Position numbers and translations under genes: made by a program. Below are positions 47,942 to 59,141 of a stretch of 64,000 nucleotides of DNA, piece by piece. The stretch is taken from NCBI GenBank assembly GCA_003024175.1, contig MDYQ01000111.1, positions 62,001 to 126,000 on the forward strand. Reading direction: 5' to 3'. Source of the stretch: Planoprotostelium fungivorum. Its lineage: Eukaryota; Evosea; Variosea; Cavosteliida; Cavosteliaceae. The notes below the pieces were generated by a model that was not told the DNA's origin, ran no database searches, and was given only the letters and a program-made list of their open reading frames with translations. Each line of letters begins with the position of its first letter. Positions within the stretch are counted from its first letter, which is position 1.

Positions 47942-48637
47942 TCACTGCGTTTGTGCTGATATGGATTGTGTGACCCTCAGAGGTAAAGGTTCTAATTTCA
48001 CTCGCCCCAGTTTCTCCGATGAACTGGACCTCTTGATGGAGCCGACACTTTGAGTCAGCATGGAAGGTCTGGAGTCTCGATGATTGCGAGCTGACAGTGT
48101 TCTCGCATCGACCTCGGGACGGGAGATGGGAGGGAGTCTAAACGTCAAAGAAGACGGTGGGTGTCCTGCAGCTGAGGATAGAATGAGATGGTGCCACAAT
48201 AGATCCTCACCGCTTTGGGGCAGCAGTTCGTCGATCCGCATGTTGAAGGTGGGGTGCTTGTTGTTTTTGTCTGTATGAGGGACTTCCTTCTGTTCACCAG
48301 CTTTTTTGCTTGACTGAACCTCTCCTGTCGTCGATGTGGTTGATTCTGTGGTCTCGACAGATTTCGGATCTTCTGTGCTCTTCTCTTGACCATCGTCTGC
48401 CGTCTCGTCGGCAGCCGATTCATTCTGATTGGATGATGAATTTGGCTCGGTTGCAGTCGAACTTGATTCGGTAGCTTCATCTTTCTTGTAAGACTCTTCT
48501 TTGAGTTCACTCGAGTTCTGCTTCTATTAGAATCAGGGTGTTGTCATGCTTTGCCTCCATCTCACCTCTCTCTGTGACTCTTGCCGTTTGGCGGGAGCAG
48601 CTTCAACTTTAACGGAGGAGGAGGCACCACACCCCAT
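47942..48637 (-). CDS. Acidic low-complexity protein with MGCGASSS acylation-type N-terminus
   Basis: I do not recognise the family. The first exon, MGCGASSSVKVEAAPAKRQE and then SQRE, has Gly2 and Cys3 as in dually acylated (myristoylated and palmitoylated) membrane-anchored proteins. After an intron ending TCTAATAG comes a Ser/Glu/Thr-rich acidic stretch (EESYKKDEATESSSTATEPN, TEDPKSVETTESTTSTTGEV), then KHPTFNMRIDELLPQSG and a second intron. The last exon has LPPISRPEVDARTLSARNHR and SIKRSSSSEKLGRVKLEPLP, a basic Ser-rich tail with possible phosphorylation sites. About 200 residues, probably largely disordered. Frame choice rests on continuity across both introns. Confidence 0.6.
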
Positions 48638-49359
48638 GATGGTCCTGGTTTCAGGGCGAATATGCCGGATTTAGGCTTCACTTCTCCGAATAAACAACAA
48701 GTTCGTAACAATTTCACCTCCACAGCTACCAGCCCTCGCAGGAATTTGGAGCCTGAGATCTAATCCTGAGGAAGTGATTTGGTTTTTCTGGTTGGTGGCC
48801 ATCCATTTGGATCACTAATTTTTTTGTCGTGCATTTACCAGTAGTCGGAAGAGAAGTGATCCATCTTCAATGCACCATTTCACTACCAACCGGAAAAACC
48901 AAATCAAGTCTCTGCTCATTTACCAACTCTCCGTCTTTAGAAGGTTCTGAAAACTGGGTGACGTAGCAAAGGGTGTTGCAAATCGAAAAGCAGAAACAGG
49001 AGATACAAGTTGGTCATTCTTCACGAGAACTCATCTCGTGAAGAGGCGTGCTTGGACCAATATAGGCTGTGACGCAGAGTCAACTGAGCTGTAGCCCGAG
49101 GCGAGTGTCAAGGTGCCATCTTCGGAGTTCGAATGTGGAAATTTCATTCAGAAATTTCTGTTCTTTCGTCATCACGTGGGCGAATGTCACAACTCCCAAC
49201 TCTTTGGCAATATCTACCAGTTTTCTATGGCAACCTCACGGGGCTGAAAATGGGCGCCAGGGCGTCCTGATAACTTACAAATGACAGACACGCCATACAG
49301 AATTAACTATACGAAGAACGCCAACGTGAGCACAAGGACCTAACACATCTAACGCTAAC
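48638..49359. other. Intergenic region holding a foldback element, upstream of catalase
   Basis: About 720 bp between the divergent acylated-protein and catalase starts. It contains the foldback element at 48776-48905. A second palindromic piece, CACGAGAACTCATCTCGTG at 49022-49040, also sits here. No coding segment supported. Confidence 0.5.
48776..48905. mobile_element. MITE-like foldback element, about 130 bp
   Basis: Left end GATTTGGTTTTTCTGGTTGGT (48776-48796, 21 nt) is the reverse complement of the right end 48885-48905 with one mismatch. An inner pair TGGATCACT / AGTGATCCA (48808-48816 and 48855-48863) extends the hairpin. AAGT directly flanks both ends (48772-48775 and 48906-48909), consistent with a 4-bp target-site duplication. 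No coding capacity. I saw only one copy in the window, so mobility is inferred from structure. Confidence 0.6.
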
Positions 49360-51895
49360 ATGATGGAATCACAGATGGAAACGATGAAAGGATTATACAA
49401 CGCAGTTACGGGTAACCCCACTGTCCAAAATGTAGCCAACACGACCGCGGCTGCCGTCGGCACCGCCGTGAACACAGTCAATGATGGAATCAGAGGTGAC
49501 ATCAAGCAGAGAGATCTGTCCACCTACACTGTCGAGGACTGCCAGAAGGGAAATTACATCACCACCGACTTTGGAACTCGCATGAGTGACACCGACACTT
49601 CTCTCAAGGTAATGAACACGTCACGTGGCCTTGACTCATCTTCATCGTAGGGAGGAGAGAGAGGACCAATTCTATTGGAGGACTTCCATTTCAGAGAGAA
49701 GACCACCCACTTCGATCACGAGAGAATCCCCGAAAGAGCCGTCCACGCCAGAGGTGGACCCATTCATCTTCCAACATCGTTCTCAATTCGATGCAGGAGC
49801 TGGAGCCCACGGATACTTCCAAATGTACGAGGCCATCCCCGACCTCTCATGCGCCGATGTCTTCCAACATCCTAGCGAGAGGACTCCAGTTTTCGTCCGA
49901 TTCTCCACCGTAGCTGGTAGCAGAGGTTCCGCCGACACTGTTCGTGACGTCAGAGGATTCGCCGTCAAGTTCTACACGAAAGAAGGAAATTGGGATTTGG
50001 TTGGTAACAACATCCCCATCTTCTTCGTGCAAGAGGCCATCAAGTTCGCCGACGTGAGTTTCATCTACAACTCGCCAAGTCTGACTCCATCAGTTGGTCC
50101 ATGCTGCCAAGCCGGAGCCACACAATGAGATTCCACAGGCTCAGACCGCTCACGACAACTTCTGGGACTTCATCTCTCTCACACCCGAGTCCACTCACAT
50201 GACTCTGTGGACCATGTCCGACCGAGCCATCCCAAGAAGTTACCGTCTCATGCAAGGTTTCGGCGTCCACACTTTCGTCCTCTACAACGCAGACGGCAAG
50301 AGGAGGTTCGTCAAGTTCCACTGGACTCCCAAATTGGGAAGCCACTCTCTCGTTTGGGACGAGTCCCAAAAGATCACCGGAGCCGACCCAGATTTCCACA
50401 GGAGAGATCTGTGGGAAGCCATCGAGTCCGGAGCTTACCCAGAGTGGGAATTGGGACTCCAGATCGTCGAAGAAGAAGACGAGCACAAGTGAGCGCGTTC
50501 TGGCGCGTTGTAGACTGACCCCTCACAGGTTCGATTTCGACATCTTGGATTCGACCAAGTTTATTCCAGAGGAGCTCGCACCCATTCGTTACGTTGGAAA
50601 GATGGTATTGAACCGTAACCCGGACAACTACTTTGCCGAGACTGAACAAGTTGCCTTCTGTACTCAACACGTCGTGCCCGGTATTGCCTTCAGCAATGAC
50701 CCTCTCCTCCAAGGAAGAAACCACTCTTACCTCGACACTCAGATCACGAGACTCGGAGGTGACGTCCGTCTACAACTCGCCATCTTTCTCACACGGCGTA
50801 GGACCGAATTTCCAGGAGATTCCCATCAACAAGCCCGTGTGCCCCGTGACCAACAACCAGCGAGACGGAGCCCACAGGATGACCATTAACAAGGGAAGAG
50901 TCAATTACTTCCCCAATCGTTTCGGTTGTCCCATGACTGCCACGGCCGCTCAGGGAGGTTACGTCCACCCTCCCACCATGGTCCACGGTCCCAAAATCAG
51001 AGCGCGCGGTCCCAAATTCGCCGAGCACTTCAACCAGGCGAGATACTTTTACAACTCCCTCTGCTCTTGGGAGAAGGAACACGTCATCAAGTCCTACGCT
51101 TTCGAGTTGGGACACGTCGACGATCTCGGCGTGAGAGAGAAGATGATCCAACGTCTCAACTGCGTCGACCTCGATCTCGCACAGAAGGTCGCCTCGGCCA
51201 TTGGAGTCAAGCCCCCCACCACTTTCGACGGTAACGCCCACGACCAGAGGTGATGACTAGATCTCATCGTCATGACCGTCATGACACTCGACAGATCGGC
51301 CAAGTTGACTCTTGCGGGAAGCCCCAGGGACAGCATCGCCACGAGAAAGATCGCCTTCTTGATCGGCCCCGGCTACAACTCGGCCCAATTGAAGACGGTC
51401 CGTGCCGGCCTGGCTGCCGCTGGTGCCGTGACGGTTGTCATCGGCCCCACCAAGGGAGAGCAAGAGAAGGGAGACGAGGCCCAGTTCACTTACACCTCCT
51501 GCAAGTCCGTCCTCTTTGACGGTCTCGTCTTGGTCGGTGGAACGCAGTACGAGAAGATGAGCCAGATAGGAGAGGTGAAGATTTTATTCTATTTTATTGT
51601 TTCGAGGGCTGACTCGAAGCAGGTGAAGCAGTTTGTCAACGAGACGTTCAAGCACTGCAAGCCCATCGGTGCGATCGAAGAGGGAGCCGAGTTCTTAAAG
51701 ACATTCGGCTTCATCGGCGTCGGCATCGCAGGACCCGGCGAGCAGGATGTCTCATCGCAGGGAGTGGTCACCAGCATGAAGTTCTCACCCTCCATCATGG
51801 ACCTGTCTGGAACGATATCTTGGGGCAAGGACTTGCACAAGGCCATCGCCGAGCACAGACACTTTGAGAGAATCATCGACCCCGTTCCCGCTTAA
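49360..51895 (+). CDS. Large-subunit (clade 2) catalase with C-terminal glutaminase-like domain
   Basis: Heme catalase that breaks down hydrogen peroxide, of the long KatE/HPII type, about 710-720 residues. Catalytic His lies in [16 protein letters not shown]; the Asn/Phe region reads [20 protein letters not shown] and [18 protein letters not shown]. The heme-Tyr block reads [20 protein letters not shown]. The core ends with [20 protein letters not shown] and [21 protein letters not shown] class I glutamine-amidotransferase-like domain follows ([51 protein letters not shown]), as in HPII, with no evident catalytic Cys triad. The N-terminal extension ([20 protein letters not shown]) also fits long catalases. 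About eight short introns show the gene is host-resident. No peroxisomal SKL; it ends DPVPA. Confidence 0.93.
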
Positions 51896-52027
51896 AGAAC
51901 TTGTGTTATAAAGATAAGAATGTTAGAGGTGCTCATGAGGGTGTCCGCGAAAGTTTAGATATTTCAAGATAGGTCACGTGATACGGCAGTTTCACCGATT
52001 GACACAAGATCATCATCACATATACAG

Positions 52028-52631
52028 ATGGATAGACGACCACATATACCCATATCTTCCCTCACTGATAAAAGAGAATGGGATGAATTCGCCAACACTC
52101 TATCGGGTCGAGATCTTGACGAAGATATAGAAGCCAACATTGGTCTCATTCTACAGAGGCTTCAAGATTTGAATTGGCCTGGGAGTTCAGAAATCGCTCA
52201 GTACCTTCTTCGTCTACCATTCCAGCTCCTCTTACCTCATCTCTTGGACATCCTCGACACCGTGTGTGGAGCATAGACACACAACACTCTTACCTTTCAT
52301 CACAGGATGATCACACGTGGATATACAATGTCGTGATCGGCCTCTTAATCTACACCGATCGAAGCTGTGGCTCCACGATTGAGAGAAAAGATGAGAGTCG
52401 CACAGGACGAAGCGGATTTTGTCATCTTTGAACTTCTCATCCTCCAGCGGCTCTTGTGTGTAAGAGAGGCCGAGGAGATGATGATGCAATTGGAGGTGAG
52501 TGTCATTGACGGAGAGAGAGTCACATGCACAGGAGAGATATCACGGTTCAGATCTGACGCGGGACATCCTCCGTCTGAAGCCTTACCTCCCCCTACTGTC
52601 CATAGACGACAGCATCTGGAACGAAGAATGA
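52028..52631 (+). CDS. DUF5071-like small protein, reading frame possibly interrupted
   Basis: Exon 1 encodes MDRRPHIPISSLTDKREWDE, ANIGLILQRLQDLNWPGSSE, IAQYLLRLPFQLLLPHLLDI. The pattern of LQDLNWP, PHLL.IL and then (D)DHTWIYNVVIGLL over a canonical intron matches DUF5071, a helical repeat-like domain common in bacteria. The 3' part is also coherent: VAPRLREKMRVAQDEADFVI, FELLILQRLLCVREAEEMMM, intron, then RYHGSDLTRDILRLKPYLPL, ending DDSIWNEE. Between NVVIGLLI and EAVAPRLRE (about 52355-52375), however, the two parts are one base out of frame and I find no GT-AG intron that fixes it. It may be a sequencing error, an unusual intron or a decaying gene. Function unknown. Confidence 0.55.
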
Positions 52632-52845
52632 ACGAAACTCTTAATTTTCACACTCTTTATTACGTAATATGTTTCAAGTGGACGAATCTCTTGTCATCCG
52701 GCGTCACCTAACGCGTCTGCAAATCACCCATCAGTCACTTCTTTCACACTAATACACAAGGAAAAGGTGACAAGAGGCCGAGTAAACCCTTCAGTAACCA
52801 TGGAAGCAGGTGCAATGGGGGGAGTGAAACCAGTGTGACCAGCTC

Positions 52846-53125
52846 ATGCAGAAGACGAAAGAGGAGAGCAAGGAAGATGAGATGAATTACACCACGGATC
52901 GCTTGAAGACGTTGCATGAGGTTTTGGGTCGTCACATTCAACGCTGTCAGTCGGTTGCACCATCGACCATTCCAATGTCTGACCTCTTACCGTCAAGCCC
53001 AACGGAAACTCCTCTCGTGGACACCATCGTGACTCATGACAAGTGAGAGCACATCATCCATCGTAAGACTGACTCGTGATGACAGTTTCGACGAGTTGCC
53101 ATCCCTTCCGTCCATCAGTGAGTGA
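52846..53125 (+). CDS. Small unrecognised protein, two or three exons
   Basis: MQKTKEESKEDEMNYTTDRL, KTLHEVLGRHIQRCQSVAPS, TIPMSDLLPSSPTETPLVDT, then a 44-nt intron (GTGAGAGC...GATGACAG) and FDELPSLPSISE. The splice joins HDN in frame. An upstream ATG at 52800 (MEAGAMGG) could join through a 28-nt intron ending CATGCAG, removing the first residues listed here. The helical N-terminus and acidic/Pro-rich end do not identify it. About 80 residues. It lies between the DUF5071-like gene and the stop of the first GPS receptor (convergent). Confidence 0.45.
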
Positions 53126-53270
53126 GAAGAGACGAAGCATCCATGTATAGAAGAGGATCGAGCAACGGATGGACCACTGAACGATAGAGTATCTGACGGA
53201 GTCACAAATAGACAAACACCCCTATCCCAGAAGGTGTCTTCTTGTGTGAACATAAGAGATTTATCATTTC

Positions 53271-56200
53271 TCAGACGAGGGAGGCATAAGGATCGGGACC
53301 TTCAGAGAGGTCGTGCACTCTGGTCCCCGGTTTGTAGCCATTCATCTGGAATCGAATGACGATGGCTCTGGGAGTTAAACGCTCTTTCGGTGATTCGCGG
53401 CAGCTGTTCGTGTCATCGTCTCATTCATCTGATCGATCCGTCTCACCACTCTTCGATGATGGATCTGATCGTCTGGTTCCAATGTGGCTCTATCTGGGGT
53501 ACCACTCCCTTGGCAATCTGTTGATACATCTGTTGATCTGTCAATATGTCGTCCTCGTTCATCTCTTCACCTTCTGTTCTTGTTGGTACGGCTCTACTCC
53601 GCTCACGATTCGCCACAAGAGCATTCCAAAGCTCCACGTATCAGAAGCGGGTGTGATGGGTAATTCTTTGACGGCCTCAGGTGACTGAGCTACAGTCAGA
53701 AGTCTTCGCGATCGAGGATGTCGAGCTACGGTATCTCACACTGTAAGCCGAGCGATCTTCTTTCGAACTGAGACGACCCGTAGAAACACATCGAGAGAAG
53801 CCACAGAGTTTCGCCAGAATGACGGACCCTTCGATGGAGAGTAAGATCTGATCATCGTGTCAGAGATGATCGATCGCATCACATGACGCTCGATCACCTT
53901 CTTCGGGCAGATCTGATTGTGAACGACATTGTTATCTTCCAGGTAGGATAGGGCCGTGCTAATCTGAGAACCTCTGCGAACGAAGGTGAGTGGTGATAAG
54001 AAGTATCCATACTAGGTCCACTCACATGAGATGGGTCATGTCTGAGCTCAGTGTGTTGCCCTTCATGTATGTGTGAAGGTTTCCACTGTTCATCCATTCC
54101 ATCACAACACAAGACACTGCGACGGTCAACTCTCAACATCTGACACACAAACTCTACCTTCAGTGGAGAACTCTTGGTTGAGATACATGACGATGTTTGG
54201 ATGATGGAAACTCTGTCTCACATCAACTCGGATAATCTTTGTGATTGCCCATGTCAATTCACCTTCAGAGATATCGCCTCCTCCATCAGCTTTGTCCTGT
54301 ATTCATCTTTCGCCACTTTGATAGCCACGCGATTTGTATCTAAATAGAAACCCTCCCACACGGCGCTGTACTTCCCCTGGTGAATCTGTGACTTGTACGA
54401 GATTTTTCCCGCCAATTCGCTGACGGAATTCATCTTGATATCGTTCGCATCCGCTTGCATCTGGACGGTGATATTAGAATCCACGATACATCACCATACA
54501 ACACCTTTCTCTTGTACAGTATAACGATGACGATGACCACCAACAGGATCAAGAGACAGCCTCCGACGACTGCACCGATGATGATTCCCAGATTGTTCTT
54601 TGGACCGGACGTATTTGAGACAGTGGAATCTTCTCCACTCCCAGTGTTGACTTGACCTCCGTTTCCGTTTCCGTTGCCTCTCGAGATGAGTGTGAAATTG
54701 GTCAAATGATTGCAGTAGCATTTGTAGACGAGAGAGCTGTAGGTAGTATTACAGCCTTCGGTGGACCATCTCAATAGAGACTCGTCCCAAAAGCCGCAAA
54801 TGAGAGCTGTTCGATATTCAATGAGATTCGTACATGTGTTCTCACAGTTGTTCTCGCGGTCCAAATTGAACTGAATGACCACCGGCGTCTCCGTGTCTTT
54901 CACCGAGATTTCTGTGCCATTAGCATGGTATAGACTGACACCAGCCACCGCTACGAAACTGAATGATCTCAATTTCCATGTTGAATCGAATGACTTACGT
55001 GGTCACATTCGTCTCAAACTCTGCAGGTATCTCTCTCGTCGTGTAGTACAGCAGATAAGATCCGTTCGTCAAGCTCTGTGGCTCAATCACACCAGGAGGC
55101 AGAGTCACTCCTCCCAGATGGGTCGATATTTCTGCAGTGATGTTCTGCTGTAGGGTAACGGCGGTGAGATTGAGACGATCAGAAGAGAATGTGACAGATC
55201 CGTTGAGCATGTAATTAGCCAAGTTAGGCAGGAGATCGTACAAAGTATTCACTATTTCTTATCAGAGCTTGAGAATGATCACGATAACTCACGGAAATCT
55301 TGCGTTTGGGCTTCGAACGCATCGAATGTCACGGACAGTTGTGATACCAAACTGCCCAGAATAACCGTAACATTCGCATTATCCGCTGTAATGTCTGAGT
55401 TTCACCAATGATCATCCTTATTACCTTTCAGCAATGAAGACTTGAACGTGATGGTTACATCGCTTCTCGTGTACGAAGATATCTGCTGTCCCTGGAATCG
55501 TAGACTGACTGGGACGGAGGGAGCGTCAAGATAACGACCGTAGATCGTGATATTACCCCTTGCATACTGTACGCTATAGACGATGGCTCCGCGGATGGGA
55601 TAATGAAGATCTGACGTGGGGTCGAAAGCGGGAGCAGTTGAGCAAGTCAAAGCGGAGTTTCCATGCTGAGTGGAGGACGAATCACAAGGAAACAGGGTGA
55701 CGCTCCTGAGATTTGAAGTGGCGGGAATATCGTACGAAGGGTAGGAATTGGCCGTGTTATTCTATAATCTCGTCAGGTGATAGAATTCACCGTGGAAACC
55801 TCACTCTGAAATCACAGTTGACCAGGCTAGATGAACCGGCCGCATAGATAGCTCCACCATCCGATCCGTTATTGTAAGAGAAGACGGACGCTTCCGCGAT
55901 CACTCCCGCTGAGCTTCAAGTTAGCTGTCTCACCGGGGTAACGCACTCACCGCTACTGTAGATACCACCACCCGATGGTGCGTCATTGTGGGCGAAATAA
56001 GAACGAATCACAGAGACGGCGTTTCCGTAGATACCACCGCCTCCCACAGAGCCTCCCTTGCATCGGATGAAATTACTACCGGACAGAACCACTGCACCAC
56101 TGCTGTAGACGCAACCACCCATTCGACCGGCTGTATTGTCACGGAAGGAAGTGATAGAGGCGATTAGACCCAGAGATCCGGATGTGTACAGAGCTCCTCC

Positions 56201-58351
56201 CAGACCCCCCGCTGCATTCTCTTGGAAGAGACTGTTGGATATCTCCACAGAGGCAGCTTCCATCGCCCCTCCGTTGCCGTCTGATGACGGAGCAGAGTTA
56301 CCGATGAACTCGGCCCATTCGATCGTGACGTTGGCATTTGGAGCGTAGATAGCTCCCCCGCTCTGTCCGGCCGTGTTGTAGCTGATGTTGGACAGTCGCT
56401 CGTTGTAGATCGTGAGTGTACTACCTGCCATGTAGATACCTCCACCTAGCCCGGTGGCGTTATTGTAGAGGATGTCGGTGTCGTTGAGTTGTAGAGTGTC
56501 TCCTGCACAATAGATGGCTCCACCCTGACTGGCCGAATTTCCGAGGAATCGGGCGCCGTCCACAGAGATGTTCCCACCGGATATTGCTCCTCCTCGCCCA
56601 GGGGCAGACGCCTCGTTGTCGTAAAACCACGTTCTCAGTACGTACACGTTACCCTGATAACTGTACAATCCACCCCCCGAGTCCGCCCTATTATTGGAGA
56701 TCGTAAGATCTTCGCTGTGTACATCGAGCTTGGCGTAGATTGCGCCTCCAGATCCTTTCGCTGCGTTGTTGTCGTAGACACTTGCCACCGATTTGACTGC
56801 GCCTACATCAGAATGCACGGCTCCCCCCGCACCCAGTGATCCGGTATTATTGAGAAACGTAGAGTTGTAGATCGTGGCGTCGGTCGTACTGTAGATAGCT
56901 CCCGCCGTGTCTGTCGCCGTATGTGCTATGTACAAGCTGTTGTTGGTGGTGACGCTGCTACCAGAGAATAGCGCGCCTCCAGAAGAGGCAGTGTTGTTCT
57001 CGAAGCGGGCGTTCATTATCGTCATGTCACTTTGACTCCAGACGACACCTCCCTGGCCGATCGCCATGGTAATATAATTGTTCTTGTATTCTCCACCAGA
57101 CATCTGGACCCTTCCTCTACCATAGATGGCTCCTCCGTTTCCGTTCTTGACCTTGTTTGAGGAGATGATGGTGTCGCTGACGAAAGCGTCGCCCTGGCAG
57201 TACACTGCACCTCCATTCGATGCACCAGAGTTGAGAATAAGTTGGGTAGAATTGAGGAAGACCCTTGCGTTCCCGTAGATGGCTCCTCCTTGTTGCCCCT
57301 GGTTACCTTGTAGGGTGGTATGACCCAAGAATGCGTCTGAATTAGACCAGATGGCTCCACCGTCGCCGAGCGCCGTATTGTTAGACAGAATACAGTTGAA
57401 GGTACGGACGGTACCCAAGTTTGCATACAGACCGCCCGCTCTTCCTTGCGTCGAGATCGATCTCACAACGGTAGAGGAGTCCAAATCGATGTTGTTGTTG
57501 GCCCAGACGCATCCTCCGTTGTCAGAGGCAGAGTTCGTGTCGAATAGACACCTGAGGCAGCTGACGGATCCAGCGTTCGAGTAAACAGCTCCTCCGCGTG
57601 TACCCGAATTGAAAGAGAATCGGCTGTCGGTGATGGTGATGTTGTAACCGGCCCAAACGGTGGCACCGTAATCACTGAATGAATTGTTGAAGAAGGTGCT
57701 GTTGATGATGACGAGAGGAGGAGTGGGGGTGTTGGTGTGATAGATGGCACGCTGTGTGTTGAACGAGAAGGTGCAGCTATCCACGGTGAGAGCTCCGTTG
57801 ATGACTTTGATAGCTGAGCCGGTGTTGAATTGGAGCATGCTTCTCGAGATGATGAATGTGTTTGTGGTGGATGCGGATGTGATGACAGGAGAGGTGGAGA
57901 ATGTGCTGTCCGAGATCGTCACGTTGGGGACTTCTGTGAAGGATACGGTGGACCCTGAGAATAAGACGTTCGATATCGCCACCTGCGATGATTGAGATCC
58001 GACATCGAAAATGAAGGTGAGGTTTCATTCTACCTGGGGTATACTGCTGAATGTTATGGAACCGGTGATGACGGTATTGTTCGGATTCAAAGTGGAGAGC
58101 TGGAGTGTCATTTGCCCTCGAGCCGACAAAGAGGTCGACTCAGAGGTATAACTGTCCACAATAAGGTTGAAACCGGTGCATCCCGTGGAGGGGGCGTTGT
58201 TCCAGGCTGTTCGTTTTGTGAGGTGGTGAGAGGATCGTTTTCAATCACCATTGTTGATGCTCCCTGAGTAACCCGAGGTCTGCACATCGCAAACTGCAGC
58301 GTATATAGAATACAATGAAATCGAGAGGAGGACGACAATAGGGTTCCTCAT
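53271..58351 (-). CDS. GPS-motif receptor pseudokinase A: beta-helix, IPT and GAIN-like ectodomain, one TM helix
   Basis: About 1,450-1,500 residues. Signal peptide MRNPIVVLLSISLYSIYAAV. A large exon (about 55,955-57,970) encodes a right-handed beta-helix with many polymorphic-membrane-protein repeats (GGAIYSN..FxxNxA). Next come an IPT/TIG-like domain (RGNITIYGRYLDAPSVPVSL), a GAIN-B-like region (LNLTAVTLQQNITAEISTHL, VAGVSLYHANGTEISV) and a complete GPS motif: CGFWDESLLRWSTEGC and YKCYCNHLTNFTLI (54685-54798). The expected cleavage point in HL|T is at 54700-54708. Then a membrane helix (GIIIGAVVGGCLLILLVVIV) and a kinase fold (YSAVWEGFYLDTNRVAIKVA, SPEAVKELPITPASDTWSFG). HRD is HNQ (53913-53921) and DFG is CGF (53797-53805), so it should be catalytically dead although the beta-3 Lys stays. 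Tail: DLSEGPDPYASLV. Confidence 0.85.
54685..54798 (-). other. GPS autoproteolysis motif of receptor A
   Basis: All canonical GPS features are present: C-x-FWD, a second Trp, GC, C-x-CNHLTNF. The scissile bond in adhesion GPCRs lies between Leu and Thr of HLT; here HLT is encoded at 54700-54708. Four cysteines for the two GPS disulfides are in place. Confidence 0.9.
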
Positions 58352-59141
58352 GCTTCCGTCTGTAGTAAAAAGTTGTGCATGTCACAACTACAAACGATCT
58401 TACATACAGTGGTTTGTACTTTTTTACGCCCTTAAGGGGCTTCTCTGTATGCTCCACCTCCAACGATCTGATGTTGCATGCATGCGATGAGATCCTTCTG
58501 CCTCTATTTCTGTCATACATATTGGACCCAAACACGACTAAGTATTGTTTTGAGAACGATTTTGAGAACGATGAGAGGATGATTACGGCTCGCACAGTGT
58601 CTCGGCCCTTCATTTCCACTTCAATGTGGTTCTCCGCTCTTCGTCGATCTGCTGAAACCATTTCCGTGTATTCATCCATTCCGTGCATTCATTTGACGTG
58701 TCCTCTCTGGTGCATCATCGAGCCATTCTGTTTGTGATACCCCAATCACGTCCGAAGACGACTCTTGATCTCTTGCAACTTCCTTCTCACACATAGACTT
58801 CAGATCATGTCGGGTGTCAAAATGTCATTTGTGTAATAGAATTCCTTTTGGGCTAATGACGATGTTTGGTAGGTAGCATTGAACTCCAAACGATTCGCCC
58901 AGTTGTTCGTCGATAAATGAGAAGATTAGCTGATTGATCGGTTCCACCATGGTCCTTTGGCTGAGCTGTGAGAAATTAGAGACACAATATTATTCGCCCT
59001 TCAGCTCGTGTTGAGTGCAACGAAAAGAAATCCTTATCCTGTTTTGACAAATGGATGATGATGTAAGAATTGTCATCATTCCTAATCCTTCGCGAATTCG
59101 TGTTTTGTCCTTCGTTTATCATAAATTCACTAACAGAAAGG
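58352..59141. other. Divergent promoter region between receptor A and the secreted-protein gene
   Basis: About 790 bp separating the start codons of two secretory-pathway genes, so a bidirectional promoter is possible. A tandem TTTTGAGAACGA pair occurs near 58550-58572. I see no supported coding segment. Confidence 0.45.
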
